DNA of 64,000 nt from Desmonostoc muscorum LEGE 12446 (GTDB taxonomy: Bacteria > Cyanobacteriota > Cyanobacteriia > Cyanobacteriales > Nostocaceae): NCBI RefSeq assembly GCF_015207005.2, contig NZ_JADEXS020000001.1, forward strand, positions 8,021,001 through 8,085,000, in the 5' to 3' direction. The position numbers and the translations under genes are program-made. The stretch's first letter is position 1, and every line of letters begins with the position of its first letter. Positions 52,029 to 61,826 of this stretch are shown here, in pieces. Under the pieces are notes generated by a model. It had not been told where the DNA came from, ran no database searches, and saw nothing but the letters and a program-made list of their open reading frames with translations.

Positions 52029-53684
52029 ATGACTGTAAATCTCAAGTCTTTAGAAAATCCAATTGCTCTGGGGGCCGATTCCAAAACGGCTGCTAATGCT
52101 GCAAAAAACCGCTACATTCCCTTGCATCATCGACGTATCCTTTGTATCTTTCCCAAGTACAGCCGCTCATTTGGCACATTTCATTATGCCTACCCACTCA
52201 CAGGTAACGTCCGGGCTTTTATGCCACCCCAAGGTATTTTAATTGTGGCTGCTTATTTGCCTCAAGAATGGGAAGTCCGGTTTATTGATGAGAATGTCAA
52301 ATCAGCAACTAAAGCTGATTATCAATGGGCTGATGTGGTAATTGTCAGTGGAATGCATATCCAAAAACCACAGATTAATCAAATTAATGAACTTGCCCAT
52401 CGAGCGGGCAAAATCACAGTTGTTGGTGGCCCTTCTGTATCTGGTTGCCCAGAATATTATCCAGAATTTGATATTTTACATTTGGGTGAATTGGGAGATG
52501 CAACCGATCGCCTGATCGAGTATCTAGACCAAAATTCAGAACGTCCCCAAGGGCAAATTCGCTTTGAAACCAAAGAACGTTTACCTCTGACTGAATTCCC
52601 GACCCCAGCTTATCATTTATTGAACCTCAATGATTATTTCCTGGCAAACGTGCAGTTTTCCAGTGGTTGCCCTTATCGTTGCGAGTTTTGTGATATTCCA
52701 GAACTCTATGGACGCAATCCCCGAATGAAAGCGCCAGAGCAAGTTGTCGCTGAGTTAGATGCAATGCGACAATCAGGCAATTTGGGAGCAGTGTATTTTG
52801 TCGATGATAACTTTGTTGGCGATCGCCGCGCTGCCATGAAGTTGCTTCCTCACCTGATTGACTGGCAAAAGCGCAATGGTTATCCCATCCAGTTTGCTTG
52901 TGAAGCAACCCTCAACCTTGCTCAAAGCCCCAAACTTCTGGAGATGATGCGCGAAGCCTATTTCTGCACCATCTTTTGCGGCATTGAAACACCAGAACCA
53001 GAAGCTCTCCATGCAATTTCTAAAGACCAAAATCTGAGTATGCCGATTTTAAAAGCGATTCAGGTTTTAAATAGCTATGGAATGGAAGTTGTATCGGGGA
53101 TCATCATCGGCTTAGATACAGATACACCAGAAACAGGCGATCGCATTCTCGAATTTATTCGCGCCTCTCAAATTCCCATGTTGACAATTAACCTACTTCA
53201 TGCATTACCGAGAACTCCTTTATGGCGGAGGTTAGAAGCAGAGGGGCGACTTGTATTTGATGAAAACCGCGAATCAAATGTTGAGTTTTTGATGCCTTAC
53301 GAGGAAGTTGTCGAAATGTGGCGGCGCTGCATCACCACAGCTTATGAGCCGGAATTTTTATATCAGCGGTTTGCCTACAACATAGAACACACCTATCCAA
53401 ACCGGATCGAAGTTCCTAACAGCCCAGCTCGCACTTCTGGGGCTAATATTCGCAAAGGTTTAACTTATTTAATCAATATTTTGCTGCGGATAGGCATATT
53501 TAGTAACTATCGTCAAACTTTTTGGAAAATGGCCAAACCAGCACTAAAAGCAGGTAATATTGAAAACCTGATTCACGTTGGGCTTGTGGGGCATCATCTG
53601 ATTAAGTTTGCCCAAGATTGTGCCAAAAACGAAGAATCAGCTTCGTTTTATTCCCAAAAAATCCTGACCAAGGTTCGTAGCTAG
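52029..53684 (+). CDS. hpnP: B12-binding radical SAM hopanoid C-2 methylase HpnP
   Basis: A 551-residue radical SAM protein with an N-terminal B12-binding-like domain (FPKYSRSFGTFHYAYPL, MPPQGILIVAAYLP, VVGGPSVSGCPEYYP) and a radical SAM domain with CPYRCEFC (Cys218, 222, 225 counted from the GTG at 52017). The following DIPELYGRNP, VYFVDDNFVG, CEATLN, FCGIETPEPEAL and GIIIGLDTDTPET match hopanoid C-2 methylases, including the C-terminal part of about 120 residues. It adds a methyl to C-2 of hopanoids. ATG 52029 is preferred over GTG 52017. Squalene-hopene cyclase is not in the window. It is followed by txlA. Confidence 0.82.
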   Translation: MTVNLKSLENPIALGADSKTAANAAKNRYIPLHHRRILCIFPKYSRSFGTFHYAYPLTGNVRAFMPPQGILIVAAYLPQEWEVRFIDENVKSATKADYQWADVVIVSGMHIQKPQINQINELAHRAGKITVVGGPSVSGCPEYYPEFDILHLGELGDATDRLIEYLDQNSERPQGQIRFETKERLPLTEFPTPAYHLLNLNDYFLANVQFSSGCPYRCEFCDIPELYGRNPRMKAPEQVVAELDAMRQSGNLGAVYFVDDNFVGDRRAAMKLLPHLIDWQKRNGYPIQFACEATLNLAQSPKLLEMMREAYFCTIFCGIETPEPEALHAISKDQNLSMPILKAIQVLNSYGMEVVSGIIIGLDTDTPETGDRILEFIRASQIPMLTINLLHALPRTPLWRRLEAEGRLVFDENRESNVEFLMPYEEVVEMWRRCITTAYEPEFLYQRFAYNIEHTYPNRIEVPNSPARTSGANIRKGLTYLINILLRIGIFSNYRQTFWKMAKPALKAGNIENLIHVGLVGHHLIKFAQDCAKNEESASFYSQKILTKVRS

Positions 53685-53766
53685 TCGCTATGGGAAGTTG
53701 ACTTCAAGTTGACCTAAATTGTTAGAGTGGAGAAGACACTACTTAATAAGTTGTAATAATTCTGTT

Positions 53767-54357
53767 ATGAGTACGGATTCACCTGTGAACTCTGTTGAAA
53801 AATCTGAATCCACCTTAGGGAAGCGTTTGAGAAACTTCTTAATTGCAATCGTGGCGATCGCCCTTAGCGTTGCCTTTGTCTTAGGATTGCGAACTGAAAC
53901 GACTTCGGCTTCCCTGGCAAAATTAAGTGAAGCATCCACACCGCTAGAAGTAGCAATGACTAACGGTAAACCATCTCTGGTGGAGTTTTATGCTGATTGG
54001 TGTACTGTCTGCCAAAAAATGGCACCAGATATCGCTCAACTAGAAACAGAATATGCTGACAAGCTAAATTTTGTGATGCTGAATGTGGATAATACCAAGT
54101 GGTTACCAGAAATGTTGAAATATCGTGTGGATGGGATTCCGCATTTTGTGTTCTTGAAGTCGGGTGGGGAAACCATCGCCCAAGCGATCGGCGATCAACC
54201 CCGCAGCATTATGGCTAGCAACTTAGAGGCTTTAGTTACTGGTTCGTCTCTCCCCTATGGTCAATCTAGCGGCCAAGTTTCCAAATTCTCAGCCCCAGTA
54301 GCACCAACAGCTAGTCAAGATGACCCCCGCAGTCATGGTAGCCAAGTGGTAAATTAA
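53767..54357 (+). CDS. txlA: Membrane-anchored thioredoxin, TxlA/HCF164-like
   Basis: A 196-residue thioredoxin-fold protein with one N-terminal membrane helix (about residues 24-40: LIAIVAIALSVAFVLG) and the active site WCTVC (Cys79 and Cys82 from ATG 53767) in FYADWCTVCQKM. GIPHFVFLKSGGE carries the cis-proline. Related HCF164 works in the thylakoid lumen in cytochrome b6f biogenesis with CcdA. The frame extends upstream to 53719, but the ATG at 53767 is at the conserved length. A Pro/Ser-rich tail follows the fold. Downstream of hpnP by 82 bases; no shared function expected. Confidence 0.87.
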   Translation: MSTDSPVNSVEKSESTLGKRLRNFLIAIVAIALSVAFVLGLRTETTSASLAKLSEASTPLEVAMTNGKPSLVEFYADWCTVCQKMAPDIAQLETEYADKLNFVMLNVDNTKWLPEMLKYRVDGIPHFVFLKSGGETIAQAIGDQPRSIMASNLEALVTGSSLPYGQSSGQVSKFSAPVAPTASQDDPRSHGSQVVN

Positions 54358-54695
54358 GCCTGATTCACATTTGCTTTAGGGACTTCCAACGGAGGCGCAC
54401 GTTAAAGAAGTCGGAAGTCGGAAGTCGGAAGTACAGTTTTGTAACGGGGATTTAGAAAGAGCCACAAAACTTGCGGCTCATTAGTTGCCGGGGACTTAAA
54501 CCCGCCGAAGTTTGTTAAAAAAGGTTTCCTCCCCTACTCACCTACAGACGCGATTAATCGTGTCTGTAGACATTCCCTACTCCCTTTTTCAGAATTTTTC
54601 CCATATTTTTAAATAAATAATCGCTTCATCTTTGCGGCGAGGTTGATAATTTAAATACAAGTTTAAATTTAGAGATTGAGGATTGAGGACTGCTT
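54358..54695. other. Intergenic region with repeat elements
   Basis: No gene. GGAAGTCGGAAGTC period-7 repeat at about 54406-54432, and an inverted relative of the 8250 element at 54435-54517 (TTTTGTAACGGGGATTT, then TTAAACCCGCCGAAGTTTG). GATTGAGGATTGAGGA at 54674-54690 precedes the Uma2 gene. Confidence 0.6.
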
Positions 54696-55358
54696 ATGTT
54701 CAACTACAATCCGTTAGACTGCCTACCTTCATCGGCAGAATTACCAGATTCAGATAATACCCCTGTGGATAACGAACTGCAAATATTAATTCCCAACTTA
54801 TTGCTAGCTATCTTAGCGTCGATTTGGCAAAACCGTGATGACTGGTTTTTCGGCATTAACATGGGAGTTTATCATACACCAAGTAAAGAAGCCATAGTTC
54901 CGGATGGTTTCTTGAGTTTAGGTGTAGAACGTTTTGTTGGAGAAAATGGACGTTCTAGTTACGTTTTGTGGGAAGAAGAAGGCATTCCACCAATTTTAGC
55001 TTTAGAAGTTGTTTCTCAAACTTACAACGGCGAATACGAACAGAAAAAAATTGATTATGCCGAATTAGGCATTTTGTATTATGTCATTTATGCTCCAACT
55101 CGCCTGCGGCGTAAGCGTCAACGCTTAGAAGTTTATCGCTTAGTTGAAGATAAATACATTTTACAACCAGGGGATAAAATTTGGATGCCAGAAATTGATT
55201 TAGGTATTGGACGTGAACAAGGTATTTATCAAGGAAGGATGCGGGAATGGTTATATTGGTATGATGAGCATGGTAAAAGATACTCAACGCCAGAAGAACA
55301 ATTACAAAATCTGTTAGCCAGATTACAACAGCAAGGAATTGACCCAAATACACTTTAA
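54696..55358 (+). CDS. Uma2-family (DUF820) restriction-endonuclease-fold protein
   Basis: A 220-residue protein of the Uma2 family, which has the PD-(D/E)XK nuclease fold and is hugely expanded in cyanobacteria. The acidic core motifs are VPDGFLSLGVERFVG, then LALEVVSQT and EYEQKKIDYAELGILYYVIY, carrying Asp, Glu-Val and Lys. The usual C-terminal coil of charged residues (LQNLLARLQQQGIDPNTL) is present. The role is unknown; activity is not established for most members. Single gene with a GATTGAGGA spacing upstream. Confidence 0.87.
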   Translation: MFNYNPLDCLPSSAELPDSDNTPVDNELQILIPNLLLAILASIWQNRDDWFFGINMGVYHTPSKEAIVPDGFLSLGVERFVGENGRSSYVLWEEEGIPPILALEVVSQTYNGEYEQKKIDYAELGILYYVIYAPTRLRRKRQRLEVYRLVEDKYILQPGDKIWMPEIDLGIGREQGIYQGRMREWLYWYDEHGKRYSTPEEQLQNLLARLQQQGIDPNTL

Positions 55359-55534
55359 ATAATTGACAGTTAACCACCAATTAATCAGTTTCTTTTCAAT
55401 CTCTGGGCTAGCAGCGCTAGGACTTTGGTGACTTTCAAATATACAAAACCCGATCGCGGCATTGGGAATAAAAATCCCAACAACAGGCACAATAGTAGTT
55501 GAATTTAAAATCCCATGCTTGAAAGCCAGGGATT

Positions 55535-57385
55535 ATGATATGTAAAAAAAATATTTATATGAGTGCTGAAGATTTTTTCAACCAAGGATTCAATAAAAAT
55601 TTGCAAGGGGATTATCAAGCAGCGATCGCAGCTTACACCCAAGCAATCAACCTCAATCCTGATTACGCTGAAGCCTACCATAATCGAGGCATTATTTCAA
55701 GTTCTCAACTTAAGGATTATCACGGTGCGATCGCCAATTTCAACCGAGCAATACAAATCAACCCCAATTTCACCACAGCCTACTATCACCGAGGCAATGC
55801 ACATTACTTTTTAGGAGATTATGAAAAAGCGATCGCCGATCATAACCAAGCATTAGCCATCGACCCTAACTTCGCCCAATCTTACCACAGTCGCGGTAAT
55901 GCCTACTTTGCCCTAGCAGATTACGACAAAGCGATCGCCGATTATATCCAAACCATCGAAATCAGCACCCAATTAGCTGATAACATCAATATTGATATTG
56001 CCAATGCCTATCATAATCGCGGTGTAGCTCGTCTCGATCAGAGCGATTCTCAAGGAGCGATCGCAGATTTTCAGGAAGCTTTACAGTGGTATCCCCATTT
56101 TGCCGCAGCTTACAGCAATCGCGGTAATATTCACCAACTCTTAGGAAATTATCACGAAGCGATCGCCGATCACGATCGGGCATTAGAATTAGATCCTAAC
56201 TTGGCAGAAGCTTATCATAATCGAGGTAATGCCTACTACGCTCTAGCAGATTATGAAAGTGCGATCGCTTCTTACAACCAGGCGTTAAAAATTAACCCCA
56301 ACTTTGCCGGCGCATATTACAATCGCGGTTTGGTTCTGTCTCACCTCCAAGATTATCAAGCCGCAATTGAGGATTTTAACCAAGCACTGAAACTCAATCC
56401 TGATGATGTGCAAGCTTATTGCGAAAGGGGTCTTGTGCGTAGCACTCTTGAGGACTATGAAGGTGCAATCGCAGATTATGACCGAGCATTGCAAGAAAAT
56501 CCCACACTAGCTTTAGTATACGGCTTTCGGGCCAATGCTCTGCGGCGATTGGGAAACTATCAAGGTGCAATTGAAGATGGTAATCGCTTATTACAACTCA
56601 ATCCTAACTTAGCTGAAGGATATTGCGATCGCGCCGCGGCTCGTCGTTCTATAGGAGATCATAAAGGAGCAATCAAAGATTACGATCGGGCATTGCAGAT
56701 TAATGATAACTTAGCCGCAGCTTATTATGGTCGGGGTATCGCCCGTGAAGCTTTGCAAGATTTCCAAGGAGCAATTGATGATAACACCCAAGCCATAGAA
56801 TTGATTCCTGACTTTTCCCAAGCATACTGCAATCGGGGCAATGCTCGTCGTCTTTTAGGGGATGAATATGGAGCAATTGCAGATTATGACAAAGCTTTAG
56901 AAATCAATCCCGATTTAGTTGAAGCATATTATAATCGGGCTTCTACCCGCTATGCTCTAGAAGAATATGAAAGTGCGATCGCAGATTACACCCAAGCTTT
57001 GCAAATCAATCCCCAATCTGCTGCATTTTACAGCGATCGGGCTAACGCTCGCTACGCCATAGAAGATTATCAGGGTGCAATCAAAGATTACAGTCGGGCA
57101 ATTGCGATCGATCCCAGCTTTGCTGAAGATTGGTACAATCGGGGGCGTAGCTATTCTCTGTTGGAAGACTTCAACTTAGCCTTAGCGGACTTAAACCAAG
57201 CCCTACAGCGTCAACCTCATTGGGCTTCAGCTTACATTCTCAGAGCTGATGTCTACCGAAATTTGGGTGACTTGCAACGAGCAATTACTGATTTCCAGAA
57301 ATCCGCAGACTTGTATTATCAAGAAGGAAATATCCAGTATTATCAACAAATTATTCAGCTAATTGAACAACTTCAAGAAGAATAG
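55535..57385 (+). CDS. Tetratricopeptide-repeat protein, about sixteen TPRs
   Basis: A 616-residue protein made almost wholly of 34-residue TPR units (consensus DYQGAIADYNQALQINPN, then AEAYYNRGNA), roughly 16 copies, ending with a less regular region (NLGDLQRAITDFQKSADLYY). It forms a right-handed superhelix that binds other proteins. No signal peptide or catalytic domain. The start is ATG 55535, with AGGG closely upstream; ATG 55559 (MSAEDFFNQGF) is an alternative. High HIP1 density inside the repeats (GCGATCGC). The partner is unknown. Confidence 0.93.
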   Translation: MICKKNIYMSAEDFFNQGFNKNLQGDYQAAIAAYTQAINLNPDYAEAYHNRGIISSSQLKDYHGAIANFNRAIQINPNFTTAYYHRGNAHYFLGDYEKAIADHNQALAIDPNFAQSYHSRGNAYFALADYDKAIADYIQTIEISTQLADNINIDIANAYHNRGVARLDQSDSQGAIADFQEALQWYPHFAAAYSNRGNIHQLLGNYHEAIADHDRALELDPNLAEAYHNRGNAYYALADYESAIASYNQALKINPNFAGAYYNRGLVLSHLQDYQAAIEDFNQALKLNPDDVQAYCERGLVRSTLEDYEGAIADYDRALQENPTLALVYGFRANALRRLGNYQGAIEDGNRLLQLNPNLAEGYCDRAAARRSIGDHKGAIKDYDRALQINDNLAAAYYGRGIAREALQDFQGAIDDNTQAIELIPDFSQAYCNRGNARRLLGDEYGAIADYDKALEINPDLVEAYYNRASTRYALEEYESAIADYTQALQINPQSAAFYSDRANARYAIEDYQGAIKDYSRAIAIDPSFAEDWYNRGRSYSLLEDFNLALADLNQALQRQPHWASAYILRADVYRNLGDLQRAITDFQKSADLYYQEGNIQYYQQIIQLIEQLQEE

Positions 57386-58128
57386 TCAGAATTCAGAAGT
57401 CAGAATTTTTAAGAAGTTGTTTTAAAAGTAATTATTTGTGATTTTAGGCACTTATTAATAACTCACTAGGGTGGTTTTCAATTGAATCTAATACACCCTT
57501 TGAAAATTACATCATTGTAGGGGCGCACAGCTGTGCATTGGTGTCAACTTAACGCGAAACGGGCGGTTAGAAACCGCGTCTACACAAACAAAACCCTTAA
57601 TTTTCTGTTAGGACAAGGTAGGCGGACTTTGCCTGTGTAGCCGCGAATTCCATTCGCCCAGGCTACCGTGGTCTATTCAACTGCAAATTGCTTTCAGCCC
57701 TTTGTTAAACTGTGTATACACCGTAGCCTTAAAAATGGGGGAATCGGAATCAAAGTCTCCCAATTTATCGGGAGATTTAGAGGGATCTAAAACTTTTGAG
57801 ACCAACAAGAGGACTTTTCAAACATCCTTTGAGCGTCATTCTTAATTACAAGTATTAAATCGAACTTTATATAACTATTCTGACTTCTGAATTCTGACTT
57901 CTGACTTCTTACAAAATTATCATGATCCAGGTCAATTGTTAGTGAAGAATGAAAAATTGTGAGTGCAACTGATGACTGATGACGGCAGGCGGTATCTATG
58001 TTATTAACCACTTACTAAACAGTTGTATTATCTATTTTGTTGATTGCATTAGCATATTCAAATCTTGACCATGCATGAAACAATATCCTAGACAAGTCAA
58101 TTGGTAAAACCACTGGGAGTATTTTTCT
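57386..58128. other. Gene-free region with composite repeats
   Basis: No gene accepted. At 57517-57560 a half palindrome (GTAGGGGCGCACAGCTGTGC) runs directly into ATTGGTGTCAACTTAACGCG, a copy of the MITE terminus at 9606-9620. At 57570-57670 lies GGCGGACTTTGCCTGTGTAG, related to 7262-7281. GACTTCTGAATTCTGACT repeats lie at 57885-57905. Confidence 0.65.
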
Positions 58129-58872
58129 ATGTTGACAGTAATTATTAATGCTTTTCATGTCATGAGAAATATTTTACCAATAAATCACAACCAGTTCTCA
58201 CAAATACTTCTCAAGATATATGATTTTCAGGAACAGGTTAAACGAATTCAGCATCACTCGCCAAAACAGCGTTTAAAAATAGCAATTAAACAGTTAGGTA
58301 ATAACACAATGGAAATTAGTGTAGCTATAATCAATGATTTAGAGCAAATTGCCCATAATCATCCGCAGTACCACTGGATAATCATGGACATTCTGACTAG
58401 TTTTATCCGCGAAAATGCTGCTTACACACCGCAAAAGGAAGTTATCAGCAACCCTGGTGCAAAAGTTCGTGGAGATATTCAAGCGGCTCTGACTGTTATC
58501 GCTAGAAGAGATGTCAATAAAGATCCAGAAAATGAGCAGCTTGATTTGAGTCATACGGACATCAGAGGAGCAAACTTGAATGGAGCTAATTTAGAACAGA
58601 CAAATCTTTATCAAGCTAATCTTGCTGGGGCTAACCTAACAGAAGCCAATTTAGAGGGAGCAATCCTCAGTGCAGCTAATTTAGAAGGAGCCAACCTATA
58701 CTCAGCTAACCTCAAAGGGGCAATCCTCAGCGCAACCAACCTCCAAAGGGCGAATCTCCAAAAAGCTAACCTGCATCGTGCCAGTTTATATCTAGCTAAC
58801 CTGCATGGGGTAGTTCTCGATGATGCCATACTTGATGGGGCAAATTTCAGGGAAGCCAAATTTTCTCAGTAA
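58129..58872 (+). CDS. Pentapeptide-repeat protein (soluble form)
   Basis: A 247-residue protein with an N-terminal segment (KIAIKQLGNNTMEISVAIIN, then YHWIIMDILTSFIRENAA) and a C-terminal run of pentapeptide repeats (about residues 145-245, A(N/D)LxxA, e.g. ANLNGANLEQTNLYQANLAG). The repeats fold as a right-handed quadrilateral beta helix. It shares its N-terminal segment with the next two genes but lacks their membrane helices. First of a three-gene set on the same strand. Function unknown; some pentapeptide proteins mimic DNA or scaffold membranes. Confidence 0.88.
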   Translation: MLTVIINAFHVMRNILPINHNQFSQILLKIYDFQEQVKRIQHHSPKQRLKIAIKQLGNNTMEISVAIINDLEQIAHNHPQYHWIIMDILTSFIRENAAYTPQKEVISNPGAKVRGDIQAALTVIARRDVNKDPENEQLDLSHTDIRGANLNGANLEQTNLYQANLAGANLTEANLEGAILSAANLEGANLYSANLKGAILSATNLQRANLQKANLHRASLYLANLHGVVLDDAILDGANFREAKFSQ

Positions 58873-59075
58873 TTTGTAATTCGTAATTCTGATACTGCAA
58901 GGATTTCACTGTTTGAGAATGGGTGGTTTATTAACACCGTAATATACTAGTATATCTGATGTCATTCCTGAGTTAAATGACTCTTGTGACCATATTATAA
59001 TTTTTTTGCTAAATGCTATACTATTTTGTCCAAATAACTAAGTAATAATTCTAGGTTGTAAGGAAAATTTTTACC

Positions 59076-60551
59076 ATGTCTTCTAAAAAGACAGACACTC
59101 TGTTGAATTGGTTGATAACTATAACAGTTATATTTGCTTGCTCGTTGACTGTAATTTTCTTCGCATTGTCCAGTATTAAAGAATTGTCAATTCAGGAGAG
59201 AATACAGTATAGAAACCAAGCATTAACAACCACTGCAATCATTTTTCTGGCATCGGCAGCAATGTTTAATGCTTATTATGCAGCCAAGCGTGTCCAAGCA
59301 ATGCAGAAAAATGCGATCGCCGCTGAGAAAAACTTAGAAATTGACATTCAAAATGCAAAACTCAATCAAGACAGATTGGTTGCAGAACGCTTTATGGGAG
59401 CAATTTCTCAACTGGGACATGAAAAAATTGAAACTCGCACAGGCGCAATTTATGCATTAGAAAGAGTTGCCCAGGATTTCCCCAAAGAACACTGGACAAT
59501 CATGGAAATCCTCACTGCCTTTGTGCGAGAAAATACACCAATCCAGCAAGTAAAACCAGAGCCTCAAAAGCCAGAATATTCACCGGCTATTTACTCAAAT
59601 AGGCGCAAAGGTGGGTCACGTTCGACACAGCAGTTGCAGCCAAATCTCCAGGAAGAAACAGCAAAAATACGCACCGATATTCAAGCAGCCTTAACTGTCA
59701 TCGCCAGACGGAATTTACTCGAAGACCCAAAAGATCAGAAACTTGATTTACGTAATTCCGACATCAGGCGAGCAGATTTAGTGGGAGCTAATCTGCAACA
59801 AGCTGACTTACGGGGAGCAGATTTGAGTGGGGCTGACTTGCGGGGAGCAGATTTATCTGAGGCTGACTTGAACGGCGCTAGACTCGTTCGGTGTATTCTC
59901 TATGAAACTAAATTGCTCAAAACCAGCTTGAGTAGAGCCGACCTTTCTTGGGCTAACCTCAACCGCGCCAACCTCTGTGGTGCAAATCTGCGTTCAGCCA
60001 ACCTCTATGGAGCAAGTCTGCGTGCAGCAAATCTGCAAGGAACAAACCTCTATAAAGCCAACTTGCAACAAGCAACCTTGAAAATTGCCAACCTCTCAGG
60101 AGCAAAGCTGTTTTTAGCTAACTTGCAAGGAGCAAAACTCGGTAAAGCTAATTTGCACATGACTGGTTTGATTGGTGCCAACCTTTCTGGGGCTAACTTG
60201 AATGGTGCCAACCTTTCTGGGGCTAACTTGAATGCAGCCAAACTCCATCAAACAGAAGTCTATTTCGCCAACCTTTCAGAAGCCAGCTTAACCGAAGCAG
60301 ATTTGTATCAAGCAAACCTCATCGGAGTCAACCTCCAAAGAGCAACTTTGCATCAAGCTAACCTAACTCAGGCAAATCTTATGGGAGCTAACTTTTCCCA
60401 AGCTAATCTGAGTGATGTGAAACTTGAAGGGACAATTTTGACGGGAGCGAAAAACCTAGAGTTGCAGCAGATTAAAAAAGCAGTTGGCGATCGCACTACT
60501 CGCTTACCCGATCATATAGAAGCACCGACCGATTGGCGACAATCAGGCTGA
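59076..60551 (+). CDS. Membrane-anchored pentapeptide-repeat protein
   Basis: A 491-residue protein. Two N-terminal membrane helices (about 13-33 LITITVIFACSLTVIFFALS and 47-62 TTAIIFLASAAMFNAYY) are followed by a coiled segment (KNAIAAEKNLEIDIQNAKLN), a conserved segment (RFMGAISQLGHEKIETRTG, then HWTIMEILTAFVRENT), a variable linker and about 40 pentapeptide repeats. It ends with LELQQIKKAVGDRTTRLPDH. ATG 59076 has AAGGA upstream. Same family as the next gene. Confidence 0.9.
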   Translation: MSSKKTDTLLNWLITITVIFACSLTVIFFALSSIKELSIQERIQYRNQALTTTAIIFLASAAMFNAYYAAKRVQAMQKNAIAAEKNLEIDIQNAKLNQDRLVAERFMGAISQLGHEKIETRTGAIYALERVAQDFPKEHWTIMEILTAFVRENTPIQQVKPEPQKPEYSPAIYSNRRKGGSRSTQQLQPNLQEETAKIRTDIQAALTVIARRNLLEDPKDQKLDLRNSDIRRADLVGANLQQADLRGADLSGADLRGADLSEADLNGARLVRCILYETKLLKTSLSRADLSWANLNRANLCGANLRSANLYGASLRAANLQGTNLYKANLQQATLKIANLSGAKLFLANLQGAKLGKANLHMTGLIGANLSGANLNGANLSGANLNAAKLHQTEVYFANLSEASLTEADLYQANLIGVNLQRATLHQANLTQANLMGANFSQANLSDVKLEGTILTGAKNLELQQIKKAVGDRTTRLPDHIEAPTDWRQSG

Positions 60552-60758
60552 TACGATTTTGGATTTTAGATTTTAGATTTTGGATTGTTTTGTGTATCTG
60601 GATTGGTTTAAATCCATTTTTGGCAATCATTTATCAAATTGGGGTTACCTCAGCATCACTTAGTTATCTCGGCGCATTCTACCAGTTTCACTTATTGCTT
60701 GCTATAGTTTTTACCAAAAGTCTCCGTAACAATTCTGGAGATGAGGAAGGCTAAAGCT

Positions 60759-61811
60759 ATGTCCGATAACAACACAGACACACTTAAGAATTGGTTGATA
60801 ATTCTAGCTGTCATATTTATCATCTTTTTGGTTGCTTTTATCTTGATATTTTTATTTTCTGATTTTGCATTTTTGAATCCAAAAGGTTTGGAAACGGAGC
60901 AAAGGCTGGATTATGGAGCTAAAGCATTAACAACTCTTGGAACGATTTTCGGTGGATTTGCAGTATTAATCAATGCGTTCTATGCAGCTAAGCGTTGGGA
61001 AGCTATGGATAAAACTGCTGAAGCTGCAAACAAAAGTGCTGAGGCTGCGCTCCAAAATGCTAAAGCTGCACAAGACAAGCAAATTACAGAACGCTTTGCT
61101 AAGGCTATTGAACAGCTTGGGAATGAAAAGATTGAAACGCAATTGGGGGCAATTTATACTCTAGAACGAATCGCTAAAGATTCCAAAGATGATCACTGGA
61201 CAATCATGGAAGTCCTTACGGCTTTTGTACGAGAGAATGCAGGTTTGAACAAAGACAAGGAAAAGGCAGAGAATGCAACACCTCAGACGCATATTCAAGC
61301 AGCCCTTACCGTAATTGGACGGCGCAAGTCTCAGAATGACCCGGAAAATCAGAGATTGGATTTCAATAATATCGATATCAGCAGAGCAGACCTCGCGAAA
61401 GCCAACCTGCAAAAGGCAGACCTCGCGCAAGCCAACCTGCAAAGGGCAATCCTGACGGGAACCAACCTGCAAAAGGCAATCCTGAGGAAAACCAATCTGC
61501 AAGGAGCGCATCTCATTGAAGCCAATCTGCAAGAGGCAGTCTTGAGAGCAGCCAATCTGCAAGGGGCGTATCTCACTCAAGCCAACCTCCAAGGGGCATA
61601 TCTCATTGAAGCCAACCTCCAAGGGGTATATCTCAATAAAGCCAATCTCCAAGGGGCAGATCTTAGTAAAGCAAACTTACAGGGGGCATTCCTCTGGGGT
61701 GCTGAAAATCTAGAACAACAGCAGATTGAATCAGCAAAAGGCGATCGCACAACAATATTACCGGAAAATCTTCAACCGCCCAAACATTGGAATGTTGAAG
61801 TTTCCCCTTAG
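60759..61811 (+). CDS. Membrane-anchored pentapeptide-repeat protein
   Basis: A 350-residue paralog of the previous protein: two helices (LIILAVIFIIFLVAFILIFL and ALTTLGTIFGGFAVLINAFY), a coiled segment, RFAKAIEQLGNEKIETQLG, HWTIMEVLTAFVRENA, and about 20 pentapeptide repeats, ending in LEQQQIESAKGDRTTILPEN like the previous gene. The start is set at ATG 60759 because AGGAAGG lies 8 bases before it; ATG 60741 is six codons earlier. A 21-bp tandem repeat begins 15 bases after the stop. Confidence 0.9.
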   Translation: MSDNNTDTLKNWLIILAVIFIIFLVAFILIFLFSDFAFLNPKGLETEQRLDYGAKALTTLGTIFGGFAVLINAFYAAKRWEAMDKTAEAANKSAEAALQNAKAAQDKQITERFAKAIEQLGNEKIETQLGAIYTLERIAKDSKDDHWTIMEVLTAFVRENAGLNKDKEKAENATPQTHIQAALTVIGRRKSQNDPENQRLDFNNIDISRADLAKANLQKADLAQANLQRAILTGTNLQKAILRKTNLQGAHLIEANLQEAVLRAANLQGAYLTQANLQGAYLIEANLQGVYLNKANLQGADLSKANLQGAFLWGAENLEQQQIESAKGDRTTILPENLQPPKHWNVEVSP

Positions 61812-61826
61812 ATGCTGAAACGTGAA

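Noticed and set aside
57787..58011. Minus-strand ORF of 74 codons in the 57.4-58.1 kb gap
   Set aside because: Partly built from GACTTCTGAATTC-type repeat; no family or ribosome site.
59076..60551. Minus-strand ORFs over the pentapeptide arrays (e.g. 60050-60241)
   Set aside because: Shadow frames created by the 15-base periodic repeats of the plus-strand gene.
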